DNA from: Bradyrhizobium sp. WSM471
GTDB taxonomy: Bacteria > Pseudomonadota > Alphaproteobacteria > Rhizobiales > Xanthobacteraceae
Direction: 5' to 3'
Assembly: GCF_000244915.1 (NCBI RefSeq)
Contig: NZ_CM001442.1
Span: forward strand, 2,666,001-2,730,000
DNA length: 64,000 bases
Shown: piece after piece, positions 56,952 to 64,000 of the stretch
How positions within the stretch are numbered: the first letter of the stretch is position 1
Layout of the letters: every line of letters begins with the position of its first letter
The notes under the pieces: model-generated
Told to the model about the DNA's origin: nothing
Database searches by the model: none
The model's input: the letters and a program-made list of their open reading frames with translations, nothing else
Program-made: the position numbers and the translations under genes

Positions 56952-57584
56952 ATGGCCATCGTCACGTCGAGCACCAGCCAGATTTCTCCCGCTCTCGAGC
57001 GGGTGTATCACCAGAGCTCCCTGCTCGGTGAGTGGAAAGGCAATTGGGCGGGCAATAACCAGCCCGTCAGCTTCAAGGTCGTGAACATCCGCGGTGCCCG
57101 GGCGCAGGTCGAGTACACCCATAACGGGCGCACGGAGCGCGGTTTTGGCGAGGTCGCAGGTTCGCTTCTTACCTTCGGCACGGTCACGGTCGGCACAAAG
57201 GACGGCAAGAGTCTGGTGCTGTTGTCATCTGCGGGCGCGGGCAAGCAGACCGCGACTCTCGAGAAGCAGGCGCCGCCGGCCTCCGACAGCCGCTTGATGG
57301 GAAGTTGGGGCGGCTATTCCAGTGACAATGGCAAGAGCGCGAGCTTCAGGGTGCTCGCTGTCAACGGCAACGAAGCGCAGGTCAGCGTCACCACCGATGG
57401 CGTCACCCGTCAGGGCACCGGCACCGTCTACAAGAACGTCATAATGTTCGGGCAGGCGCAGATTGCGACCGACGACGGGCAGAACGGCAAGATCATCTAC
57501 CAAGTCCGCAACAAGTCCTTCGTGGTGCCCGTGACGAAATATCCGCCGGCGGATTCGTCGTCCACGGTGGACAGGACGGCCTAA
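56952..57584 (+). CDS. Two-repeat beta-rich protein of unknown function
   Basis: 210 residues from ATG 56952, no signal peptide. Two copies of an about 70-residue unit, the first LLGEWKGNWAGNNQPVSFKV ... GEVAGSLLTFGTVTVGT, the second LMGSWGGYSSDNGKSASFRV ... GTVYKNVIMFGQAQIATD. Each opens W-x-G and ends in a beta hairpin, as in lipocalin- or avidin-like strands. The family is uncharacterised to me. Preceded by a 175-bp leader containing a small hairpin (ccacgc...gcgtgg). The 214 bp after it hold nothing identifiable. Confidence 0.7.
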   Translation: MAIVTSSTSQISPALERVYHQSSLLGEWKGNWAGNNQPVSFKVVNIRGARAQVEYTHNGRTERGFGEVAGSLLTFGTVTVGTKDGKSLVLLSSAGAGKQTATLEKQAPPASDSRLMGSWGGYSSDNGKSASFRVLAVNGNEAQVSVTTDGVTRQGTGTVYKNVIMFGQAQIATDDGQNGKIIYQVRNKSFVVPVTKYPPADSSSTVDRTA

Positions 57585-57798
57585 CCGTCACGGCTGCTAG
57601 CTGCCAGATTGCATCAGCGCCTTCAATTGCCGCTCGATCTCACGCAAGACATCGCAAGCGCGCGTGAGGGCGCCATTGCCGATCATTTGCGGCGGCCAGC
57701 TTACGTTGCGGCGCGAGCGAGGCAAGGCTGTCGGCGCCAGGCGTGGCTGCAGCATCGGCACGGCCATATGCCGCAGCCACGCGTCGGAAAGGGGAAGA

Positions 57799-58857
57799 TC
57801 AGATCCGCGCCTCCAGAATCAGATTGAAGGGCGTTTCAGCGGCGCGGCGGAAGCGCGTCAGTCCGCCCTCTCGCGCGACGTTGCGCAGCCTTGCCTCGCC
57901 CGCTTGCGCGCCCAGTGCGAGGCCCACCTCCTGGTCGAGCGAGGCCGGCGTGCAGATCATGGTCGACGCCGCATAGTAGACCCGCCCGACCGGGTTGAGA
58001 TTGTCCTCGAGGCGGTCGCCTGCGAACGGCTCGACCAGCATGCAGGTGCCGTCCTTTGCCATGGTCTCGCGCACGTGGCCGATGGCGCCGACGGGGTCGC
58101 CCATGTCATGCAGGCAATCGAAGAAGCAGACGAGATCATAGCCCTCGGCCGGATAGGTCTTGGCGGAATGAACAGCGAAGCTGACCCGGTCGCCCAATTT
58201 GGCTTCGGTGGCCGCCTTTCGCGCGGCCTCGATCGAACCCTCGTGATAGTCGAAGCCGTAGAAGCGGGAGTTCGGGAAGGCTTCCGCCATCAGCCGTGTC
58301 GAGACGCCGTGCCCGCAGCCGACATCGGCGACCTTGGCGCCGCGCTTCAGCTTGTCCACGACGCCGTCGAGCGAGGGCAGCCATTCCTGCACCAGATGAT
58401 GCATGTACCCGGTCCGGAAAAAGCGGGCGGTGCCGCAGAACAGGCATTCGCTGCGCCGGTTCCACCCGACGCCCTTGCCGGATTTGAATGCGTCCGAGAC
58501 CTTCGGCTCGTCGAGAAAAGCCGAGGCAATGACATTGCCGAACGCGCCGAGGAACACCGGACTGTTCTCGTCGGCAAGCGCCATCGCCTGCTCCGGCAGC
58601 ATCGAGAATTTTGCCGAAGCGGAATCGTATTCGATGTAGCCGGACGCCGCCTGGCTCGCGAGCCATTCGCGGACGTAGCGCTCCGCGGTCCCGGTGGCGC
58701 TTGCGAACTCGGACGAGTTCATCGGTCCCTTGGCGGCAAGGGTACGGTAGAGACCGAGCTTGTCCCCGAGCAGGACCAGCGACGCATTCATCGCCGCCCC
58801 GAATTCGGTGACCATCTTGCCCATAAAGGCATTCAACCTGTCGGAATTGACCTCCAT
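57799..58857 (-). CDS. SAM-dependent methyltransferase with N-terminal winged helix
   Basis: 352 residues from ATG 58857. N-terminal winged-helix/dimerisation region (FGAAMNASLVLLGDKLGLYR, ATGTAERYVREWLASQAASG) as in the Rv2258c-type methyltransferases, then a class I fold: VADVGCGHGVSTRLMAEAFP (motif I), FYGFDYHEGSIEAARKAATE and DLVCFFDCLHDMGDPVGAIG. Small-molecule O- or N-methylation is likely, substrate unknown. It is divergent from the exported protein at 59025. Confidence 0.88.
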   Translation of the reverse strand: MEVNSDRLNAFMGKMVTEFGAAMNASLVLLGDKLGLYRTLAAKGPMNSSEFASATGTAERYVREWLASQAASGYIEYDSASAKFSMLPEQAMALADENSPVFLGAFGNVIASAFLDEPKVSDAFKSGKGVGWNRRSECLFCGTARFFRTGYMHHLVQEWLPSLDGVVDKLKRGAKVADVGCGHGVSTRLMAEAFPNSRFYGFDYHEGSIEAARKAATEAKLGDRVSFAVHSAKTYPAEGYDLVCFFDCLHDMGDPVGAIGHVRETMAKDGTCMLVEPFAGDRLEDNLNPVGRVYYAASTMICTPASLDQEVGLALGAQAGEARLRNVAREGGLTRFRRAAETPFNLILEARI

Positions 58858-59024
58858 GACAGCCTCCGTGCTGACGCGCCCCCTCAGGTGGGTCGATCCG
58901 GAATGCGGGAAGTTCAATTGACAGGAAAACGTGATCCCGGAACTCAAGGGAAGACTGGTGTCGCGATGCTGGCATTCATGATGCCTGGTGGGTATAATTC
59001 GCAAGCTTTTCGACGGTTATTTGG

Positions 59025-59627
59025 ATGTCCAGGCTTACCCGCTCTTGCGGTCTCGCGGTTTTTCTTGCCCTGCTCTGCCTCGGCGAAGCGCCGGCTCATG
59101 CGCAAGCCGCACCCCTGCAATATTGGATCCCCGGCGGACCTTTCGGCTTCGGCGGCGTTGCCGGTCAGAGCGCCGACAGCTACGGCAATGTCCCGAGCTT
59201 CAATGGCGGCGACGCAAGCAGCCGCAGCAATTTTGCGAACGGCTTCTTTGTCGGCAGCCAGCATGGCAATCTCAATTGGAGCGGCCTCAGCCCGGCCGGA
59301 CTGAGCGGCAATTTCAGCGCGCTCTCCTACGACAGCACGCAGTTCGGCTACAACACCAAGACCGCGGGCGGCATGCCCGTCACGTTCTTTGCCGGTTTCG
59401 ACACACTGAAATACGGCGGCGGCATTGGCAGCTCGCTTGCGCCGCTCACCTCCAGCGCCTCGCCCGGCTATGGTGCATTCGCGGGTGTCGAGTTCAAACC
59501 GACCTCCAACCTCAGCCTGTCGTTCGGCGCCGGCTTCACCCAACAGCAATCCGGGCGCATGGACAGCGACATCAACTCGTCGATATTGCCCGGCGAGTCG
59601 CCGGCCCTGGGCGGCCTTCGGCGCTAG
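59025..59627 (+). CDS. Exported Gly/Ser-rich beta protein
   Basis: 200 residues with a signal peptide (MSRLTRSCGLAVFLALLCLG; cleavage near AHA). The mature part is rich in Gly, Ser and Phe with alternating pattern (LQYWIPGGPFGFGGVAGQSA, FAGFDTLKYGGGIGSSLAPL), and the last 60 residues look like one pair of outer-membrane beta strands (YGAFAGVEFKPTSNLSLSFG). Likely a secreted or outer-membrane protein; too short for a full barrel of known type. It is convergent with the nitroreductase-like gene, 6 bp apart. Confidence 0.7.
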   Translation: MSRLTRSCGLAVFLALLCLGEAPAHAQAAPLQYWIPGGPFGFGGVAGQSADSYGNVPSFNGGDASSRSNFANGFFVGSQHGNLNWSGLSPAGLSGNFSALSYDSTQFGYNTKTAGGMPVTFFAGFDTLKYGGGIGSSLAPLTSSASPGYGAFAGVEFKPTSNLSLSFGAGFTQQQSGRMDSDINSSILPGESPALGGLRR

Positions 59628-59633
59628 ACTGCA

Positions 59634-60716
59634 TCATCCGCGCATCACCAGCTCCGGGCCGCGCCTCAGCGATTTCGGCAAATTCGGTCCGGCTCCGAAA
59701 CGGATCACAATGTCGGGACGCCGCTCACCGAGTCCGAGTGAGGCTGCGAATTGCGATCTCAGTGTCGGCACCTCGACCGGCTGGTTGACGAAGGAATATT
59801 TCAGCCCCAGTGCGGTCGCCTGCAAACCGAACCGCTGGCAAGCGCGTCCGACCGCGATCCACTGCGATGTGTCGCTGCGGTCGGCGGCAAGCACGAGGAT
59901 CCCCGCGGAGCTGTCGAGCTCCTCGCGGTACTTTCTGTTCTCGCCCTGCTCGGTGAAGACGAGCTTCAGCAGCGGCCGCGCGACCCATGCCGGCAGTGAC
60001 GGGCTGCCTGACGCGCGCGAGAATAGCCCGTCCATGGACGCGACCGCATCCGCCTCGTTGAAGCGCATCCAGCTCACGAGTTCGCTCATGAAGGCCTTGT
60101 CGCGCATTTGTGCGGAATTGCCTTCGAGCACATAGTCGGTGACTTTGGCGATGGCTGCGCGTTCGGTCAGCAGGATTGCCGACACGTTCGGCTCGCGACA
60201 GGCGTCCTCGAGCTGGCGCAACATCTCGGGCGCGACCGGCTTGCCGTCGAATGCCGCACGGGTGCATTGCCTGACTGGAATTGCGGCCGCCAGCGCCGAT
60301 GCGGCAGGCGGAGCTTGGTCGAGTGCGATCACGATCCGGCCGCCGTCGACCGTCTGGTTTGCGCGCCAACCCAGCGTTGCCGCCGCAAGCGCGAGATTTT
60401 CGGCGGCGCAGCCGAGGCTGACGAAGAGGTGGTGATCGTCCGGGTCGACTGCGGGACAGCGGCGTGCGACGTCTGGCCTGATCACGATGACATTATCATG
60501 GGCGGAAAAAATCCAGGGCTGGGTGTTGTGGCTGTTGGCCGCGAGTGTCGCAAAACGCACGAACTCGCGGTCTCTCGGGGACGATCGCAGCGGTGCCCGG
60601 GCCGCCTGCACCGCGTCCTCATAGCTCCCGTTCGAGGCCTGCGCGGGACTGGCCGTGAGCGTCGCCGCGGAAAGGCCGAACGTATTGGTCATGAATTGTC
60701 GTCGGTCGATCGCCAT
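59634..60716 (-). CDS. Acg-like nitroreductase family FMN protein with Tat-like leader
   Basis: About 360 residues from ATG 60716 (ATG 60734 is upstream). The N-terminus MAIDRRQFMTNTFGLSAATL is a twin-Arg-like leader. The body fits the Acg subgroup of nitroreductase-like proteins: FATLAANSHNTQPWIFSAHD, CAAENLALAAATLGWRANQT, and C-terminal SQWIAVGRACQRFGLQATAL. Acg proteins are thought to bind and store flavin rather than reduce nitro compounds. A periplasmic version is unusual. Function unknown. Confidence 0.8.
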   Translation of the reverse strand: MAIDRRQFMTNTFGLSAATLTASPAQASNGSYEDAVQAARAPLRSSPRDREFVRFATLAANSHNTQPWIFSAHDNVIVIRPDVARRCPAVDPDDHHLFVSLGCAAENLALAAATLGWRANQTVDGGRIVIALDQAPPAASALAAAIPVRQCTRAAFDGKPVAPEMLRQLEDACREPNVSAILLTERAAIAKVTDYVLEGNSAQMRDKAFMSELVSWMRFNEADAVASMDGLFSRASGSPSLPAWVARPLLKLVFTEQGENRKYREELDSSAGILVLAADRSDTSQWIAVGRACQRFGLQATALGLKYSFVNQPVEVPTLRSQFAASLGLGERRPDIVIRFGAGPNLPKSLRRGPELVMRG

Positions 60717-60802
60717 CATCCGCTCCGCGGCCATTCCCGCGCGAGCTTAGCGCAACGGCAGAGCCGGTCGGTTGACCGGCATCAAGGTCGGGAGGGACGC
60801 GC

Positions 60803-62038
60803 TTATCTCACAAACCGCGCCACCAGCTCGACATGCGGCGTGTGCCGGAATTGGTCGACCGGCACCACGGCATCCATCTTGTAGCCGCCATCGATCAGCA
60901 GCCGCGCGTCGCGGGCAAATGTCGCGACGTTGCAGGAGACCGCGACCACCACAGGCACCTTGCTCGCGGCGAGCTTCAAGGCCTGCGCCTGCGCGCCCTG
61001 GCGCGGCGGGTCGAACACGACGGCGTCGAAATCGCGCAGCTCCGGCGCCACCAGGGGACGGCGGAACAGGTCGCGCGGCTCGGCCTTGATCGGCTTGAGC
61101 CCTGGTGTGCGCGCGGCCTTTGCGAGCGCTGCAATGGCGCCGGCGTCGTTGTCATGGGCGGTGACCCGGGACTTTTCGGCGAGCCGCAACGCAAACGGTC
61201 CGACACCGCAGAAGAGATCGAGAACGTTCTTGGCCTTGCCGATGCGCTCCGCGACGAGCGACGCAAGCGTCTCTTCACCGGCGACGGTCGCCTGCAGGAA
61301 CGAGCCCGGCGGCAGCGTCACCTCGGCGCGGCCCATCTGCAGGGTCGGTGGCAGGCGTTGCAGCACCAGTTCGCCGTGCCGTGTCAGCCGCGCCAGGCGG
61401 TGCTGCTCGGCGACGCGCGACAGCGCCGTCACGAGTGACGTTGGCAGCGGGCCGGAGCCGCGCACGTCGATGTCGAGACCGTTGGCGGTCGCGGTGACCT
61501 GGATGTCCAGCGGTTTCGTCACCGGCATTTTGGACGTCAGCAGCTCGGCGAGCGCCCAGCCGGCATCGAGCGCACCCTCGAGCCCGGGATCGAGGATCGG
61601 GCAGCGATCGATCGGGATGACGTCGTGCGAGCTGGCAGCCGAGAAGCCGACCTTGAGGATGTCATGGGTGCCGAACCGGCCGTGCAGCGTCATGCGCCTG
61701 CGTCCCGCACCGTGGGCATCGACCAGCGACGCCACCTCGCAGTCGATGCCGGCCTGGGCCAGGGTCTCGACCACGATGCCGCGCTTCCAGGCGTGATACG
61801 GTTCGGCCGCCCAGTGCTGGATTGCGCAGCCGCCACAGACGCCGAAATGCGGACAGAACGGCGCGACGCGCTCGGGGCTGGCGACATCCACCGCCAGCAG
61901 CTTGCGGCGGTCGGGATGGTTGCCGACGACATGATCGACCTCGACGTTCTCGCCGCCGAGCGTGTAGGGCACATAGATGGCATCGCCGGCGTCGAGCGAG
62001 ACGCCGTCGCCGCGATGGCCGACGTGATCGATTGTCAT
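60803..62038 (-). CDS. RumA/RlmD-like class I RNA (uracil-5) methyltransferase
   Basis: 411 residues: an N-terminal TRAM-like part, a [4Fe-4S] Cys cluster in [16 protein letters not shown], and a Rossmann domain with [20 protein letters not shown] (SAM), [13 protein letters not shown] and the catalytic [16 protein letters not shown]-terminal [16 protein letters not shown] is typical. It methylates C5 of a uridine in 23S rRNA or similar. Starts 4 bp after the tlyA stop, so it is co-transcribed. Confidence 0.92.
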   Translation of the reverse strand: MTIDHVGHRGDGVSLDAGDAIYVPYTLGGENVEVDHVVGNHPDRRKLLAVDVASPERVAPFCPHFGVCGGCAIQHWAAEPYHAWKRGIVVETLAQAGIDCEVASLVDAHGAGRRRMTLHGRFGTHDILKVGFSAASSHDVIPIDRCPILDPGLEGALDAGWALAELLTSKMPVTKPLDIQVTATANGLDIDVRGSGPLPTSLVTALSRVAEQHRLARLTRHGELVLQRLPPTLQMGRAEVTLPPGSFLQATVAGEETLASLVAERIGKAKNVLDLFCGVGPFALRLAEKSRVTAHDNDAGAIAALAKAARTPGLKPIKAEPRDLFRRPLVAPELRDFDAVVFDPPRQGAQAQALKLAASKVPVVVAVSCNVATFARDARLLIDGGYKMDAVVPVDQFRHTPHVELVARFVR

Positions 62039-62042
62039 GCGC

Positions 62043-62780
62043 TCAACCACGGCGCGCGCCCAGGAAGAATTCAATATTGCCGTCGCCGCCGGTGATCGCC
62101 GAGGGGAACACCTCGATATCGGTGCAGCCGAGCGAGGCCGCAAAGGCGGCGACGTCGTCGCAGATCTCGCGGTGCACGGCGGCGTCGCGGATGATGCCCT
62201 TCTTGTTGTGCTTCCGGTCTGCCTCGAATTGCGGCTTGATCAGCGCCAGCAGGCTCATCGGCGCGGCGGCCAGCGACAGCGCCACGGGCAGCACCGTCTT
62301 GAGCGAGATGAAGCTGACGTCGATTACGACGACATCGGGCCGCGCTGGCAGGCGCTTGCCGTCATAGGCGCGGATGTCGGTCTCTTCCATCGACACGATC
62401 TTGGAGTGACCGCGCAGCGAGGGATGCAGCTGACTGGTGCCGACATCGACGGCAAAAACGAGGCTCGCGCCGTTCGCCAGCAGCACCTCGGTGAATCCGC
62501 CGGTGGACGCACCGACATCGAGGCAGACATGATCCTCGATCTCGATCGGGTAGCGCTCCAGCGCGCCGGCGAGCTTGACGCCGCCGCGGGAGACGTAGGG
62601 ATGCGCGGGCTCGGCCTGGATCACGGCGTCCTCGGCGATGGTCTCCGATGGCTTTGCCACCTGCTTGTCGTCGGCCGTGACGAGCCCGGCCTCGATCGCC
62701 GCGCGCGCCCGCGCCCGGCTCTCGAACAGGCCGCGCTCGACCAGCAGAATATCCGCGCGCTTGCGGGCAGGGGACATCAT
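62043..62780 (-). CDS. tlyA: TlyA family rRNA 2'-O-methyltransferase/hemolysin homologue
   Basis: 245 residues: S4 RNA-binding domain at the N-terminus ([20 protein letters not shown]) and a FtsJ-like methyltransferase domain ([60 protein letters not shown]). TlyA methylates 16S and 23S rRNA. The gene order dxs - (deoxyribosyltransferase) - tlyA - RNA methyltransferase resembles the usual dxs-tlyA order of alphaproteobacteria. Confidence 0.95.
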   Translation of the reverse strand: MMSPARKRADILLVERGLFESRARARAAIEAGLVTADDKQVAKPSETIAEDAVIQAEPAHPYVSRGGVKLAGALERYPIEIEDHVCLDVGASTGGFTEVLLANGASLVFAVDVGTSQLHPSLRGHSKIVSMEETDIRAYDGKRLPARPDVVVIDVSFISLKTVLPVALSLAAAPMSLLALIKPQFEADRKHNKKGIIRDAAVHREICDDVAAFAASLGCTDIEVFPSAITGGDGNIEFFLGARRG

Positions 62781-62804
62781 CTCTCCGAAAGACGCCTGAG
62801 GCGC

Positions 62805-63359
62805 TTATGTAGCGATCAATCGCGCGGCCGCCATCCGGACGCAAGCCTCGAACGCGGCCAGATCGTGCCACACGTCGATCGGCATCTGCGCCGGCGTCAC
62901 CAGCGGGCAGCCATGCAGCTCCAGCGCGTGGATCATCATGAGATTGTCGACGAGGCCAAAATCCTCGACCGTCAGTCCCTGCGCGTCGACCAGCCGCCCG
63001 TCCTCGGACGTCACCTCCATGAAGCGGCCGACACGGTCGGCATAGGCGGCGCCGTCGTTGGAATAGGCGAGGCAAAACTTGCGGCGGCCGGCCATGTAGC
63101 CGAGCTCGTAGACGGTGCCGGGATCGGCGCCGGCGCCGCGGAACGGCGTGAGGTTGGCGATGATGGCATCGGCCGCGTCCATCATCGCCTCGTTGCCGCA
63201 AAAAATCTGCCGCGAGGCGTCGGGAGCGGCGAGGTCGATCTCGTTGTCGAGGGGATAGAGCCCGGTGAGGCCGTTCGCGGCACAGATCGAGACCTTCCAC
63301 CGGCCGATCTCGACCGCATCTGGCAGGAACACGTCGGGGCCTGCCAGATAGATCTTCAT
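62805..63359 (-). CDS. Nucleoside 2-deoxyribosyltransferase-like protein
   Basis: 184 residues from ATG 63359 (MKIYLAGPDVFLPDAVEIGR...). The family's motifs are present: YLAGPDVF at the start, ADAIIANLTPFRGAGADPGT with VYELGYMAGRRK (catalytic Glu in YELG). It would cleave or transfer deoxyribose between nucleobases. It sits between dxs (32-bp gap) and tlyA (24-bp gap) on the same strand, an insertion in that cluster whose purpose is not clear. Confidence 0.88.
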   Translation of the reverse strand: MKIYLAGPDVFLPDAVEIGRWKVSICAANGLTGLYPLDNEIDLAAPDASRQIFCGNEAMMDAADAIIANLTPFRGAGADPGTVYELGYMAGRRKFCLAYSNDGAAYADRVGRFMEVTSEDGRLVDAQGLTVEDFGLVDNLMMIHALELHGCPLVTPAQMPIDVWHDLAAFEACVRMAAARLIAT

Positions 63360-63391
63360 CGAGCTGTTTCGCGGAAGGTCGAAGCTCGCTG

Positions 63392-64000
63392 TCAGGCGAG
63401 CTTGACCGTCTCGGCCTTGACATCCTTGCCGAGCGCTTCGAACACCTTGGCGACGATGCCCTTGGCATCGAGACCGGCACGACCGTACATCGCCGCCGGC
63501 GTGTCGTGGTCCTGGAACACGTCGGGCAGCACCATGGTGCGGAACCGCACCAGGCCGCTGTCGAGCGCGCCCTGATCGGTGAGGTACTGCGCGACATGCG
63601 AGCCGAAACCGCCGACCGAGCCTTCCTCGATCGTGATCAGGATCTCGTGGTCGCGCGCGAGCTTGAGCACGAGCTCGGTGTCCAGCGGCTTCATGAAGCG
63701 CGCATCCGCAATCGTGGTCGAAAGGCCGTGGGCTGCGAGCTCGTCGGCGGCCTTCTCGCATTCGGCGAGGCGCGTGCCGAAGGAGAGCAGGGCGATCTTG
63801 CTGCCCTGGCGGACGATGCGGCCCTTGCCGATCTCGAGCGGAACGCCGACTTCCGGCATCTCGATGCCGCGGCCTTCGCCGCGCGGATAGCGCAACGAGC
63901 TCGGACGATCGTTGATCGCGACCTGGGTTGCGACCATGTGCACCAGCTCGGCTTCGTCGGCCGCGGCCATGATCACCATGTTCGGCAGACAGCCGAGATA
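63392..64000 (-). CDS. dxs: 1-deoxy-D-xylulose-5-phosphate synthase, C-terminal part (partial)
   Basis: The last 202 residues of Dxs, open to the window edge at 64000. The visible part contains [29 protein letters not shown] and [20 protein letters not shown], all diagnostic of the C-terminal transketolase-like domain. Dxs makes DXP from pyruvate and glyceraldehyde-3-phosphate for isoprenoids, thiamine and PLP. The remaining N-terminal two-thirds lies outside the window. Confidence 0.95.
   Translation of the reverse strand, partial: YLGCLPNMVIMAAADEAELVHMVATQVAINDRPSSLRYPRGEGRGIEMPEVGVPLEIGKGRIVRQGSKIALLSFGTRLAECEKAADELAAHGLSTTIADARFMKPLDTELVLKLARDHEILITIEEGSVGGFGSHVAQYLTDQGALDSGLVRFRTMVLPDVFQDHDTPAAMYGRAGLDAKGIVAKVFEALGKDVKAETVKLA

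Noticed and set aside
57664..59304. 546-codon plus-strand frame over the methyltransferase
   Set aside because: Antisense to a gene with clear methyltransferase motifs; no domain and no proper start.

Overview
The window looks like chromosomal DNA of a Bradyrhizobium-type alphaproteobacterium. This is inferred from the high GC content, the gene families (HWE histidine kinases, DUF4142, PRC-barrel and extensin-like proteins, two-gene crcB), repeated GGAAC-N16-CGTT (EcfG-type) promoters, and dispersed palindromic repeats of the kind scattered through Bradyrhizobium genomes. No rRNA, tRNA, CRISPR array, insertion sequence or prophage was recognised. The window opens inside an unidentified gene and ends inside dxs, which runs off the right edge.

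Region 1 (1-18.4 kb) is a stress and signalling region. It holds a decayed fragment of a PQQ glucose dehydrogenase gene, a PfpI/DJ-1 protein and many small exported or cytoplasmic proteins of unknown function. At its centre is a 2095-residue soluble hybrid histidine kinase with eleven exact 276-bp HAMP-pair repeats, followed on the same strand by a REC-PAS-HWE kinase. PAP2/DUF3147 genes, an exported SDR oxidoreductase, a DUF4142 protein, a TPP-dependent oxidase and a PRC-barrel protein complete the region. Six sites matching, or nearly matching, the EcfG general-stress sigma consensus lie in its gene-free gaps, with one further near match upstream of 11619; another lies at 25.9 kb.

Region 2 (18.5-32.6 kb) is transport and metabolism: an EmrAB-type efflux pair, nitronate monooxygenase, an exported PhoD phosphatase, an aldo/keto reductase, a histidine-rich periplasmic peptide, a BoxR/BzdR-like HTH regulator beside an HpaD-like extradiol dioxygenase, an aminotransferase, a Kef-type antiporter and ribB. 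Region 3 (32.6-52.6 kb) is mostly housekeeping: glutaryl-CoA dehydrogenase, an MBL-fold hydrolase, an acyl-CoA ligase, two cell-wall proteins, CorA, PdxH, a DnaJ-like protein, an ECF sigma/anti-sigma pair, FabI, AroC, an adenylate cyclase and a second REC-HWE kinase.

Region 4 (52.6-55.6 kb) is a fluoride-response operon on the minus strand. A fluoride (crcB-motif) riboswitch and an intrinsic terminator precede an MFS transporter, two adjacent crcB/fluC genes, a DUF190 gene and, 43 bp further on, clpS. Region 5 (55.8-64 kb) holds a DUF1194 VWA-like protein, a duplicated-domain protein, a methyltransferase, an exported protein and an Acg-like nitroreductase. It ends with a minus-strand cluster of dxs, a nucleoside deoxyribosyltransferase, tlyA and a RumA-type RNA methyltransferase.

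The main candidates for new biology are the fluoride operon led by an MFS gene with an asymmetric crcB pair, the giant poly-HAMP kinase, and the cluster of small EcfG-promoter genes, including a ribbon-helix-helix gene whose operator overlaps the sigma -10 element.
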